Positions 36,889 to 45,204 of a stretch of 64,000 nt of DNA are shown one piece after another (position 1 is the stretch's first letter; every line of letters begins with the position of its first letter). This stretch comes from DASQDN01 sp963844855 (lineage in GTDB: Bacteria > Acidobacteriota > Terriglobia > Bryobacterales > Bryobacteraceae). The notes under the pieces were generated by a model. The model made no database searches. It saw only the letters and a list, made by a program, of their open reading frames with translations, and was not told the DNA's origin. The translations under genes were made by a program, and so were the position numbers. The DNA is taken from contig CAWJQP010000091.1 in NCBI GenBank assembly GCA_963844855.1, positions 260,208-324,207 of the forward strand, read 5' to 3'.

Positions 36889-37304
36889 GGTGGCCCTAGC
36901 GTGAACGGCTTCCTTCCAGCCTACATCTCGGCTACATCAGGCAACCGATGGAACTGAAGCGGTCGCTTCGTCTGCGCTTGTCGTTGCTTGGAAGTTGAAA
37001 GAATGGTCAACTCCGCCGCTGGAAAAACGGGAAGCAACAGGTCATACGATTACCCGCCGCGATCGCCACAGGATTCACGATCGCGCCTGGAGAATCTCGC
37101 TACCGTCTACGATTCTGACGAGGTCATCCGCTCGAGGCAGCGGCTCTCATTTGGATGTAATGCCGTTCTCCGGGCGCCGGTGTAGTTACCGCGAGCGCCG
37201 TTCTACGTTCTCGAAGATCGCTGATGACGGCGGTGCCGCGTGCCCTACTACTGCCGGCGAGTTAACCGCATGCACGGTGTAGCAGTTTGTAGCGTCAATA
37301 GAAC
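36889..37304. other. Intergenic stretch carrying a dispersed repeat copy
   Basis: Apart from the repeat at 37102-37176 no gene is supported. Short frames across the repeat (for example NLATVYDSDEVIRSRQRLSF) share that peptide with the copy at 20.8 kb but have no start context. Confidence 0.4.
37102..37176 (+). repeat. Dispersed repeat R, long copy
   Basis: Nearly identical to 20765-20838 in its first 50 bases (ACCGTCTACGAT, AGCGGCTCTCATTT) and to 3175-3208 in its last 30 (CATTTGGATGTAATGCCG). It joins the two other copies and defines the full element of about 75 bases. Confidence 0.6.
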
Positions 37305-37514
37305 ATGAAAACGGACGTCTATACCAAGATACTTCTCACCGTAATCGCCACATGCCTTGCATGGCTATGTGTTCAGCCGCTACTTTCACCGAAGCCAACG
37401 GCGGCCCAGTCTGCACAACGGGTGGTGATCGTTGGTATTGATGGAATTCAATTGCTTGCTAATGGCAAACCCGCCCTGCCGGTAAAGATCGTGGAAGGCG
37501 CGGCCACGAAGTAG
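37305..37514 (+). CDS. Small single-helix protein, conserved-looking
   Basis: A 69-residue protein with an N-terminal hydrophobic segment (ILLTVIATCLAWLCVQPLL) and a mature part SAQRVVIVGIDGIQLLANGKPALPVKIVE. I recall similar short proteins with the MKTDVYTK start in Acidobacteriota, but their function is unknown to me. It could be a signal-anchored or exported peptide. It stands alone. The 37515-37832 gap that follows holds no recognisable feature. Confidence 0.65.
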   Translation: MKTDVYTKILLTVIATCLAWLCVQPLLSPKPTAAQSAQRVVIVGIDGIQLLANGKPALPVKIVEGAATK

Positions 37515-37832
37515 ATCGCCGCATGGAGCTGCTTTTCGCCTTCGCTCCTGTTTGAACTTGACTTTGCTCCTTGTTTCCGCGAAGCGCCGGTTGAAGTGAC
37601 ATCCCGCATGTGGGGCGATGGTACCCCGAAAGCGCTCAATTTACAACGTCATGCCCGTGAACATAAGGAGCGCGCGTTGAAATGCTCGGCTGGTGTAAGA
37701 GGCCCAGGCGAGCGCGAGCACCCGCTAGCCGCTCATTGCGGAGGCGAATAAAACAACGGCCCGGCGCCTTTTATACGGTTCTTGGTATCTAGTGTTTCCC
37801 GTGTGTGGGCGCCTGGCTGCGATACTGCGTTC

Positions 37833-38324
37833 ATGCTCACAATACGACCAGCCGAAGCGGAAGATGAGGACGCCATCTGGTTGATTCTGAAGCCTGTCAT
37901 TCGCGGTGGAGAAACCTATACTCTGCCGCGCGAAATGTCACGCGCGGCCGCCATGGCGTACTGGTTCTCCAAAAGCAATGAGGTGTTTGTGGCCGAATCC
38001 GACGGCGAAGTTATCGGTACCTACTTTTTGCGCCCCAACCAGCTCGGCGGCGGTTCGCACGTTTGCAACTGCGGATACATAACGTCCCCGGCAGCATCGG
38101 GCAAAGGCGTCGCTAGTGCTATGTGCTCGCATTCGCTCGATCATGCCAGCAAGCGCGGATTCCGGGCTATGCAGTTGAACTTTGTGGTGAGCACGAATGA
38201 CAGGGCCGTGCGCCTCTGGCAGCGTTTCAGTTTCGACATTGTTGGGCGGCTTTCAGACGCTTTCTTGCATCCGGTTCATGGGTACGTCGATGCATACGTG
38301 ATGTACCGAAAGTTTCAACCTTAG
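37833..38324 (+). CDS. GNAT-family N-acetyltransferase
   Basis: A 163-residue GNAT protein from ATG 37833. Motifs are in order: TIRPAEAEDEDAIWLIL (N-terminal strand and helix), SDGEVIGTYFLRPNQ (motif D), CNCGYITSPAASGKGVASAMC (acetyl-CoA loop, Q/R-x-x-G-x-G/A variant), RAMQLNFVVSTNDRAVRLWQRFSF (motif B). Acetyl-CoA-dependent transfer to an amine is expected; the acceptor is unknown. An upstream in-frame start at 37782 is less likely. Confidence 0.88.
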   Translation: MLTIRPAEAEDEDAIWLILKPVIRGGETYTLPREMSRAAAMAYWFSKSNEVFVAESDGEVIGTYFLRPNQLGGGSHVCNCGYITSPAASGKGVASAMCSHSLDHASKRGFRAMQLNFVVSTNDRAVRLWQRFSFDIVGRLSDAFLHPVHGYVDAYVMYRKFQP

Positions 38325-38493
38325 AGAGGCCGTTGAACAGACTTGGCGCCACGGTTCAAGATCCTCACTGCACATCGCTTGTGGCGGCAACACCGTTTCA
38401 CAGGGTCAACAAGCCCATGTACAATTGCAGGGTCCCGCGGACCAGATTTCGGGAAGCGAGACGATTCGTGATTCGAGTACTTGGAGCATAAGA

Positions 38494-39312
38494 ATGTGGC
38501 TCAAAGGCAAGGCAGCCCTTATCACCGGTGCTTCGCGCGGTATCGGTCGAGGGATCGCGATCAAACTCGCAGAGAATGGAGCAGCGAAAATCTGTATCAA
38601 TTATTTGTCTAATGAATCCGCAGCCAACGAAACACTTTCGAAAGTTCGCCAGCTGGGCTCCGACGGATTCATCTGGAAGGCGGATGTCACCAGTCCCGCC
38701 GAGATTCAGAGTATGTATGAACGGATCAGGCACGAGTTCGGAACGCTCGATGTGATGGTGAGCAACGCGCGGGTGGAACTCGCAACGGGTTTTTATCAGT
38801 CCCCTCTGGATATTCCCTTAGACAAGTTCGAGATGACCTTTGACTCCCAGGTGCGCGCATTTCATGTTTTGACACGACTGATGGTAGAAATGCTCCCGGC
38901 CGCCGGCGGTGGTCGGATCATCGCAATCAGTTATTCGCCCAGCGGTCGGACCGGCAGTTGGCAGCCTTGGGCGGCGATGGGGGCGGCAAAGGCCGCTCTG
39001 GACGCGCTTGCTCGGTACTATGCAGTGGCGTTGGCTCAGCGCGGCGTTACTGTGAACATCGTCAGTCCCGGAGCCACGGAGGACAGCGTGCTGAGCGGGC
39101 TTCCTCCTGAGGTCTTTACGATGATCAAGGAGTGGCATGCATCGGGGTGGACGCCGATGAGAAGAATGGGAACACCGGCTGACATTGGTAACGCTGTGGC
39201 CATGCTTTGTTCAGAAAAAGCCGGCTTCATCACTGGTCAGACTATTCATGTCGACGGCGGAGCGTCCATCATGGATCCGGTGTTTCCGCTGCCAATCCAA
39301 GGCATCATTTGA
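38494..39312 (+). CDS. FabL-like short-chain dehydrogenase/reductase
   Basis: About 272 residues from ATG 38494. The nucleotide site is LITGASRGIGRGIA; further SDR landmarks are DVMVSNARVE and VNIVSPGATEDS, then FITGQTIHVDGGASIMDP. Enoyl-ACP reductases of the FabL type use Tyr-x6-Lys as the active pair. Here the aligned segment is PWAAMGAAK, so the Tyr position is Trp while the Lys stays. The Asn of NAG is also changed (SNARV). Catalysis may be altered or use another residue. Annotated as a SDR with unknown substrate, cytoplasmic. Confidence 0.85.
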   Translation: MWLKGKAALITGASRGIGRGIAIKLAENGAAKICINYLSNESAANETLSKVRQLGSDGFIWKADVTSPAEIQSMYERIRHEFGTLDVMVSNARVELATGFYQSPLDIPLDKFEMTFDSQVRAFHVLTRLMVEMLPAAGGGRIIAISYSPSGRTGSWQPWAAMGAAKAALDALARYYAVALAQRGVTVNIVSPGATEDSVLSGLPPEVFTMIKEWHASGWTPMRRMGTPADIGNAVAMLCSEKAGFITGQTIHVDGGASIMDPVFPLPIQGII

Positions 39313-39362
39313 GGTCGGCTCGCTATTGTTACTCGCAGGCGTCGGCTCCGACGACCACTCGC

Positions 39363-40074
39363 TTACCGGTATAACCGACGCCCATGCAGCGCTATCCCGA
39401 TTGACGACAGTCCGAAAAGCATCAGGAAAGTGGTTCCCGGTTCCGGAACGGCAACGTCAGAGATGGGAGTCAATCGCAGTGTGAATCTGTTGACGCCTTC
39501 GGGATGAAATGATTGCACCCGTCCGGCACATCGAGCGAGAATCCGATTGAAAAGCTGCCCACCGAAGGTATCGTTCCCCCGCTCCAGAGAAGGCTGTCGG
39601 TATCCGGTGTCAACGCTGAGAACGCCGGCAAGGTTGGCGTCGGGTCACGGTCTGGCGTGTCAAAGTCCAGGTCATCTCCGGCACTCGAGCGCACGAAGTT
39701 CGCTCCCGTACCAAATCCGAGTTCAGCCAGAAACCCTGTGAACGGAGAACCTGTGTTGTTAACCAGCCCGATACCGGCAGGCGCAACTCGGTATTCGGTC
39801 GTGCCGCCTGAGTTCGTTAGCTCGAACTCCATGTCTGCGGGGCCGAGTCCGTCGCTGTTGAAAAAGATGCTGACGGAGATAAGGTTCGGGCTTGCAGCCG
39901 TAGCATTGTCGTTATTGGGACTGGCAGGCAAGCCGACCGTAAGACTGCCGGTTGAGAATCCCGGCAACAGAAACGAAGTACTGTTACTAATCGTCGCCGC
40001 TTCGGACAAAGAGAATAATGTTGACGCGAGGAACACGTTGCGACGAGAGTTGGAACTCGTAGGTTGTACCTCAT
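39363..40074 (-). CDS. PEP-CTERM protein, frameshifted
   Basis: The main frame gives a signal-like segment (VFLASTLFSLSEAATI), a beta-rich body (STGSLTVGLPASPNNDNATA, FELTNSGGTTEYRVAPAG) and breaks near 39520. In the next frame the reading continues VQSFHPEGVNRFTLRLTPI and ends with a sorting signal: VPEPGTTFLMLFGLSSIGIA and the basic tail GRRLYR, stop at 39363. The N-terminal ATG at 40074 is in yet another frame, so a second indel near 40060 is likely. The family is exported and exosortase-processed. As written, the C-terminal signal is lost. Confidence 0.65.
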
Positions 40075-40218
40075 GCAGATCTCCCAAGTAAGTTATAGAA
40101 AGCTTGCGGGCACAGCGCACACAACCAATGCATTGTAGAACACCCGTGCGACGCGGGATGCGGAGTCCGTCAAATGACGACGGCAGTCGGCGCAGGAGCG
40201 GACAAGAATCGAGCGATC

Positions 40219-41583
40219 TCAGCGGAACCGGTGGCTCGCGCCAGGGTGATCCGCGGGCAGACAGGAAGAGCCCTTGCCGTATAGCTTCTCGCGCAGTGTG
40301 CCTTCCACGTACTGCGTCTTGTAGACGCCGCGACGCTGCAACTCCGGCACGACAAGCTCGACAAATGCGGCGAAATCTCCCGGACATACGATGTGCTCAA
40401 TATTGAATCCATCGATGCCGCTTTCTTCCATCCAATCGATCAACCCGTCAGCCACCGTCTTCGGCGAACCCACCAGAAGCGGTTTGTACCCTGCCACCCC
40501 GAGTTCATCCACCGCATCCCGCAGCGTCAACTGACGGCTTGGGTCGGTTCTCATGAAGGTGTCAACACTACTTTGGATGGCATTGATCTCCCGCCCGTTG
40601 AGTGGCTGATCGAGGTCAGTACAGGCGAAATCGATGCCCAGATAGCCGCTTAACAGCGCGATCGTACCCTCAACGCTGACGTGCCGCCGATAGCTGTCGA
40701 TTTTGGCTTGTGCCTCGTGGTCTGTGGGCGCGGCGATCGCTGTCATGGCGCTAAAAATCTTGAGACTTGCGGGATCGCGACCGATAGCTCGGGCGCTTTC
40801 ACGCAAATCGGACACAATCGCGGCGGTCATCGCGGGAGTGCGTCCTCCTATGAACACGCATTCGGCATGCCGGGCAGCAAACTGCCGGCCTCTTGGCGAC
40901 CCTCCGGCCTGAAACAGGATCGGCGTCCGCTGGGGAGAAGGCTCGCACAGGTGATAGCCCTCCATGCGGAAATATTTGCCTTGATGTTGAATCTTGTGTA
41001 TCTTTTCCGGCCGGGCGAAGATACCGTTCACCTTATCGCGCGTCACGGCATCGTTCTCCCAGCTTCCTTCCCAAAGCTTGTACACGACCTCCATGAATTC
41101 TTCTGCGAGCGCATAGCGTTCATCGTGCGGGAGCTGCGCGTCCCGACCGAACGCGCGCGCGGCGCTATCCAGATACCCGGTCACAATGTTCCAGGCGAAC
41201 CTGCCCTTAGTCAGGTGATCGAGAGTGGACAACCTGCGAGCGAAGCTGAACGGCGCCTCATACGTGACGGTTCCGGTAATGCCAAACGCCAGATGCTTTG
41301 TCACCATGGCCATTGCTGGCACAAGGAGAAATGGGTCGTTGACCGGGAACTCTACGGCATTCCGAAAGGCCGCATCCGCATTCCCACCGTATACGTCATA
41401 AACGCCAAAGATGTCCGCGACGAACAGCGAGTCGAACAGACCCCGTTCCAGCAGCTGCGCAAGTTCTGTCCAGTACTCAAGCGTGTTGTACCGCAGAGTC
41501 TGATCGTCCGGGTGGAGCCAGAGGCCGGGACAGCCACCCACACAATTCATATCGAGAGCGTTCAAACGCATCTGCTTAGGCAT
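40219..41583 (-). CDS. LLM-class flavin-dependent monooxygenase (NtaA/DszA-like)
   Basis: A 454-residue luciferase-like monooxygenase of the NtaA/SnaA/DszA group. Landmarks: LFDSLFVADIFGVYDVYGG, HLAFGITGTVTYEAPFSFARR, LSTLDHLTKGRFAWNIVTGYL, PQRTPILFQAGGSPRGRQFAARHAE and ESGIDGFNIEHIVCPGDF. These enzymes use reduced FMN from a partner reductase to oxidise chelators, sulfur compounds or related substrates. No flavin reductase is adjacent. An ArsR-family gene lies directly upstream on the same strand, and a -10-like TATAAT plus direct repeats fill the gap, suggesting controlled expression. Confidence 0.9.
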   Translation of the reverse strand: MPKQMRLNALDMNCVGGCPGLWLHPDDQTLRYNTLEYWTELAQLLERGLFDSLFVADIFGVYDVYGGNADAAFRNAVEFPVNDPFLLVPAMAMVTKHLAFGITGTVTYEAPFSFARRLSTLDHLTKGRFAWNIVTGYLDSAARAFGRDAQLPHDERYALAEEFMEVVYKLWEGSWENDAVTRDKVNGIFARPEKIHKIQHQGKYFRMEGYHLCEPSPQRTPILFQAGGSPRGRQFAARHAECVFIGGRTPAMTAAIVSDLRESARAIGRDPASLKIFSAMTAIAAPTDHEAQAKIDSYRRHVSVEGTIALLSGYLGIDFACTDLDQPLNGREINAIQSSVDTFMRTDPSRQLTLRDAVDELGVAGYKPLLVGSPKTVADGLIDWMEESGIDGFNIEHIVCPGDFAAFVELVVPELQRRGVYKTQYVEGTLREKLYGKGSSCLPADHPGASHRFR

Positions 41584-41633
41584 ACATGGCTACTTCTTGA
41601 TGCTGAACTCTGCGCCACAGCAAACCACTGTAT

Positions 41634-41661
41634 GCATATATGGACAAGTAGGCATATTATA
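41634..41661 (-). promoter_or_regulatory. Promoter / operator candidate in front of LLM monooxygenase
   Basis: On the minus strand TATAAT lies at 41661-41656, about 75 bases before the monooxygenase start. Two ATATGC units (plus-strand GCATAT at 41634-41639 and 41652-41657) are spaced 18 bases apart and flank it. ArsR-type regulators bind short AT-rich half-sites over promoters, so this may be the site of the adjacent ArsR protein. No convincing -35 is seen. Confidence 0.35.
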
Positions 41662-41692
41662 GATGGAATAATGCGGAACCTCGCGCAAGCAT

Positions 41693-41998
41693 CTATTTAG
41701 GAAGCTTATCGAGCCGGAAGGTACAGCACCCTAAATCGAGAATGTGAATATTCGAAGCCAGCTGAGACTTCAGCCTCGTGCTGACAGTGTAGAGCCGCTG
41801 CTGGCCGCGTTTCTCGATCTCGAGGAGGCCTGCCTCGCGCATGACTCGCAGATGTTTGGAGATGTTGTACTGTGAGACCTGCAGATGTTCGGAGATGCTC
41901 GTAACGCTCATCGGTTCTTTGAATAGAAGCCGGAGCATACGCAGCCGCGTCTCCTCGCCTAACGCCTTTAAAGCACTGACACAATCGAGGCCATTCAT
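41693..41998 (-). CDS. ArsR-family transcriptional regulator
   Basis: A 101-residue winged-helix protein: LKALGEETRLRMLRLLFKEPMSV, recognition helix QVSQYNISKHLRVMREAGLLE, wing KRGQQRLYTVS. The C-terminus LGCCTFRLDKLPK carries a Cys-Cys pair that could bind a thiophilic metal or act as redox sensor; the usual ArsR alpha-3 CxC is absent. It lies between a secreted hypothetical gene and the LLM monooxygenase, all on the minus strand, and probably controls the monooxygenase. Confidence 0.88.
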   Translation of the reverse strand: MNGLDCVSALKALGEETRLRMLRLLFKEPMSVTSISEHLQVSQYNISKHLRVMREAGLLEIEKRGQQRLYTVSTRLKSQLASNIHILDLGCCTFRLDKLPK

Positions 41999-42030
41999 CG
42001 GCTACGCGATGAGTATACCAAGCATATCCG

Positions 42031-42765
42031 TCAATGCGTCAAACCGTTGGAACCGGCCCGGACGGCCTTGGCCTTTTTAACCGCGATACCTGGTTCCATC
42101 CAGGACAAGTCGAGCGCACCGTCTTTGCGTGGTTCTATCTCGAGCAGGGCCGCTCGACTGCCGTCGAAAAAGCTGAGCTCAAAAAATGCCCCGTTGAATC
42201 GGCCGCTAAGCGGACCAATCTCGTTGGCGCCTCGCGAAATCGCTGCGATGGTATCCTCACCCGCTCGACGAACCGAGAGCTTCCAGTGGTTCTCCGAAAC
42301 TTCCCAGGTCCCCATGATTTCGGGTCCCGCTTCACCCACGTATCCGCAAGTGCAGAATGCCGCCGCCTTGAATGCGTGCATACCATTCTTCTCATTGCCG
42401 AATGTGCCGGTGAGCCCGCCTTCGCCGACAACCGCCTGCATACGCGAAGCCGAGCTCTCAAAGTCGGCGAGCGCTGTCCTGCCGTCGAAGCTCGCCTTAG
42501 TCGACCGGATGCGGGTGTCACCCGTGACGATGAAGGCGACAAATGAAGAACCACTACCTTCGAAGTGCATCGTGAATGGGACGCGCAGAGTACCGATAGT
42601 GACGGTGGCATCCCACCTTCCGGAGGGAGCTTGGGCAGATAACACAGACGCGACCACGAGTGTCGCGGCGAGCAAGCCGCTTGTTCTCCATAGGGCGCCA
42701 TGGGAGCTATTTGTTGCGGACGATCTTTCCAAAACTTGCCTCCCCCTTTTTTGCCGTTCCATCAT
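42031..42765 (-). CDS. Secreted hypothetical protein
   Basis: A 244-residue protein with a signal segment (LLAATLVVASVLSAQ) preceded by about 25 residues, so a later start may apply. The mature part begins GRWDATVTIGTLRVPFTMHFEG and contains ALADFESSASRMQAVVGEGGLTG and LSGRFNGAFFELSFFDGSRAALLEIE. I recall this beta-rich pattern as the region in front of TlpA-like domains in acidobacterial thioredoxins, but no thioredoxin domain follows; the protein ends 32 bases before the ArsR gene. Possibly a periplasmic binding or lipocalin-like fold. Function unknown. Confidence 0.65.
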   Translation of the reverse strand: MMERQKRGRQVLERSSATNSSHGALWRTSGLLAATLVVASVLSAQAPSGRWDATVTIGTLRVPFTMHFEGSGSSFVAFIVTGDTRIRSTKASFDGRTALADFESSASRMQAVVGEGGLTGTFGNEKNGMHAFKAAAFCTCGYVGEAGPEIMGTWEVSENHWKLSVRRAGEDTIAAISRGANEIGPLSGRFNGAFFELSFFDGSRAALLEIEPRKDGALDLSWMEPGIAVKKAKAVRAGSNGLTH

Positions 42766-42954
42766 CAGAAGTCTCTCTATGGGCCCGGGTATGGGAATAT
42801 AGCAATCTTACTTGATTTCCATGGAAGGCCCTAAACTTCCGATGTATGCGATGAGCAGCAAATGTGAGCGTCGCCAGCGAACTGCACAAGAAGAGCAGTC
42901 ATCGGGCCGTCCCGTCGCAGGTCGGTTACAGTTAGATTGTCAGCACTGAAGACG

Positions 42955-43533
42955 ATGAAACGGCGTGAACTCCTATACTCCCTGTTAGGTGTGTCTGGCC
43001 TGCCCGCGTTTGTACAGGCCCAGCAACCAGCGATCCCACCTGCCACCGATGAATTGCCACCTCTACGGCTCAGCAATCCAAACACGGTGGCCGAAGGTGT
43101 CCTGAAGTTTTTTACCCAAACGGAATTTGGGTCCTTTCAACGGCTGGGCACCGTGATTATGCCGCCCGCAGATGGCGAACCGGGGGCCCAGGACGCTAAG
43201 GCTGCGGAATTTCTTGACTTCTTGTTGTCGGAATCGCCGGCCGAACTGCAGACGCTTTACCGGAATGGCGTACGCGAATTGGATAGACGTTCTCTCCAAC
43301 GGCATAAGCAAAGCTTTGCGAAGTTGCCGGATACGGGGATCGCGGACGTGCTGTCTCCTCTGAACGCCTCGTGGACCTATCAAGGACCGACGGAACCCTT
43401 CGCGCAGTTTCTGCAGGCGAGCAGGATCGCTTTCTATCAGGCGACCGTGAACTCACGCGAGTGGGCGGAAGCGCAATCTTCCCGCCGACGTGGGGCAGCC
43501 GGTTTGAATACGTATTATCTGCCGGTCGAGTGA
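42955..43533 (+). CDS. Gluconate 2-dehydrogenase subunit 3-like protein (GMC partner)
   Basis: About 192 residues from ATG 42955. The N-terminus MKRRELLYSLLGVSGLPAFVQA has a twin-Arg-like, hydrophobic export signal. The body (FFTQTEFGSFQRLGTVIMPPADGEPGAQDAKAAEFLDFLL) matches the small-subunit family that accompanies GMC oxidoreductases such as membrane-bound gluconate 2-dehydrogenase. The stop is 10 bases before the GMC gene, whose ribosome-binding site (GTGAGGG) overlaps this stop codon. It probably carries the flavoenzyme through the Tat pathway to the periplasm. Confidence 0.87.
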   Translation: MKRRELLYSLLGVSGLPAFVQAQQPAIPPATDELPPLRLSNPNTVAEGVLKFFTQTEFGSFQRLGTVIMPPADGEPGAQDAKAAEFLDFLLSESPAELQTLYRNGVRELDRRSLQRHKQSFAKLPDTGIADVLSPLNASWTYQGPTEPFAQFLQASRIAFYQATVNSREWAEAQSSRRRGAAGLNTYYLPVE

Positions 43534-43543
43534 GGGTCTACCG

Positions 43544-45118
43544 ATGCAAATCTCTCAAAACTCGAAACACGACGTACTGATCATAGGCTCGGGCGCCTCC
43601 GGCGGGATGGCCGCGAACATTTTGGCGCAGAAAGGAATCAAATGCCTGATGCTCGACGCCGGTCCGAAGTTGGATCTGGACAAGCACCGCGAACTTCGGG
43701 CTGTGTACGACCTGCCGTACCGCGGATTCGGCAAACCCGGCCGTTTCCCCCATGTGACACAGGCCTCCGAATTCAATGCAAATGTCTGGGCGGATGAGAA
43801 GCTTAATCCTTATACCTACGATCCGGACGACCCATACTATTGGGTCCGAATCCGGATGATCGGCGGCAAGACATTAATGTGGGGCCGGGCATCGTGGCGA
43901 TTGAGCGACTACGAGTTCAAGTGCAAGGAACACGACGGGTTTGGGGACAACTGGCCTATCTCCTACAGCGATCTTGCTCCGTACTATGACCGGATAGAGC
44001 CGATGATGCGCGTTGCCGGTCGGAACGAAGGTTTTAAGCAGATTCCGGACGGCAACTTGATTCCGGACACGTCTACGAATTCCGCTTCGGTTCAGCGCTT
44101 CGTGGATAGCGCAAAACGTCTGAATGTGCCCACGACAAAGGCACGTGTGGCTACCGGGCGGCTCGCCAGTTCGGTGAACCTGTTACTACCTCCGGCGCTC
44201 GAAACCGGAAATTTGACGATTGTACCCAACGCGATCGTTCGAGAGATCACGGTGGATAAGAACACGGGCCGAGCAAACGGAGCGTTCTTCATCGACCGCA
44301 TTTCCAAGCGCGAGTATCACGTGAAGGCGCGCGTTGTTATTGTGGGCGCATCCTGTCTAGAATCGACCAGAATTCTCTTGAACTCGGGAATTGCGAATTC
44401 CAGCGGAACGTTAGGACATTACCTCTTTGACCAGTTCTATGTGAAAAGCACCGTGCAAGCTGTGGTTCCGGAGGCTTTGGGTGGAAAGACCACTCGCGCA
44501 CTGATGGGTGGAGGCGGATACATACCGCGTTTTCGCAATCTCGATCGCAAAGAAAAGGCATTCCTTCGCGGATACGCTTACGATTTTGGAAGTGGTGGAA
44601 CGCCCTCCGTGGGCGTGGTTCCTGGTTATGGCGCGGAGTGGAAGAACAAGTTGAAAGAACTGGAAGGCGCCGCGTTTCGCCTGACAACAATGGGCGAAGT
44701 ACTGCCAAGGCGCGAGAACCAGGTTCAGATCAACAAGACCGTGAAGGACGCCTGGGGTATCCCGGTTCTCCATATCAAGGCGAAGTACACCGATAACGAA
44801 TTCGCAATGGCGAAAGACGCAATGGAAACTGCGGATGAGGTTTGCCGCGGCGCAGGTTTCCAGGTGTTAGCCAAGCATTCGCAGATGGTTCCTCCGGGCG
44901 AGAGCATTCACGAACTCGGGACTTGCCGAATGGGATCGGATCCAAAGACTTCTGTTCTCAATGGCTTCAATCAATCGCACGATGTGAAAAATCTGTTCGT
45001 CGTGGACGGGAGCGCGTTCGTTTCCGGCGGTTCGCAGAATCCAACACTGACCATACTCGCTCTTACCATGCGAGCTTCGGAATATCTGGCCGAACAGATG
45101 CGGAAGGGCGACCTTTAA
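43544..45118 (+). CDS. GMC-family FAD oxidoreductase
   Basis: A 524-residue glucose-methanol-choline oxidoreductase. The FAD-binding motif is at the N-terminus (DVLIIGSGASGGMAAN, LMLDAGP); GGKTLMWGRASWR is the second FAD segment; VVIVGASCLESTRILLNSG follows; the C-terminal domain ends HELGTCRMGSDP, VDGSAFVSGGSQNPTLTILALTMRASEY with the catalytic His/Asn region. There is no signal peptide of its own, consistent with co-export with the small subunit upstream. It oxidises a sugar or alcohol and probably passes electrons to a cytochrome not encoded here. Confidence 0.92.
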   Translation: MQISQNSKHDVLIIGSGASGGMAANILAQKGIKCLMLDAGPKLDLDKHRELRAVYDLPYRGFGKPGRFPHVTQASEFNANVWADEKLNPYTYDPDDPYYWVRIRMIGGKTLMWGRASWRLSDYEFKCKEHDGFGDNWPISYSDLAPYYDRIEPMMRVAGRNEGFKQIPDGNLIPDTSTNSASVQRFVDSAKRLNVPTTKARVATGRLASSVNLLLPPALETGNLTIVPNAIVREITVDKNTGRANGAFFIDRISKREYHVKARVVIVGASCLESTRILLNSGIANSSGTLGHYLFDQFYVKSTVQAVVPEALGGKTTRALMGGGGYIPRFRNLDRKEKAFLRGYAYDFGSGGTPSVGVVPGYGAEWKNKLKELEGAAFRLTTMGEVLPRRENQVQINKTVKDAWGIPVLHIKAKYTDNEFAMAKDAMETADEVCRGAGFQVLAKHSQMVPPGESIHELGTCRMGSDPKTSVLNGFNQSHDVKNLFVVDGSAFVSGGSQNPTLTILALTMRASEYLAEQMRKGDL

Positions 45119-45204
45119 TCCTGACTCCCGTCTAGTCTGTGAGCCGAAATCGGACTGACGACGGCGTATGATATGACCACGTCTTCGACAAGTCAGGCTG
45201 TCGC

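Noticed and set aside
36988..37282. Short plus-strand genes over the repeat at 37.1 kb
   Set aside because: No start context; the only conserved part is the dispersed repeat.
39470..40387. 305-codon minus-strand frame taken as one protein
   Set aside because: The first 100 codons are the 3' end of the LLM monooxygenase region and intergenic DNA in another frame; only the later part is the PEP-CTERM body.
40681..41700. 339-codon plus-strand frame
   Set aside because: Exactly antisense to the LLM monooxygenase, whose minus-strand protein has clear family motifs.
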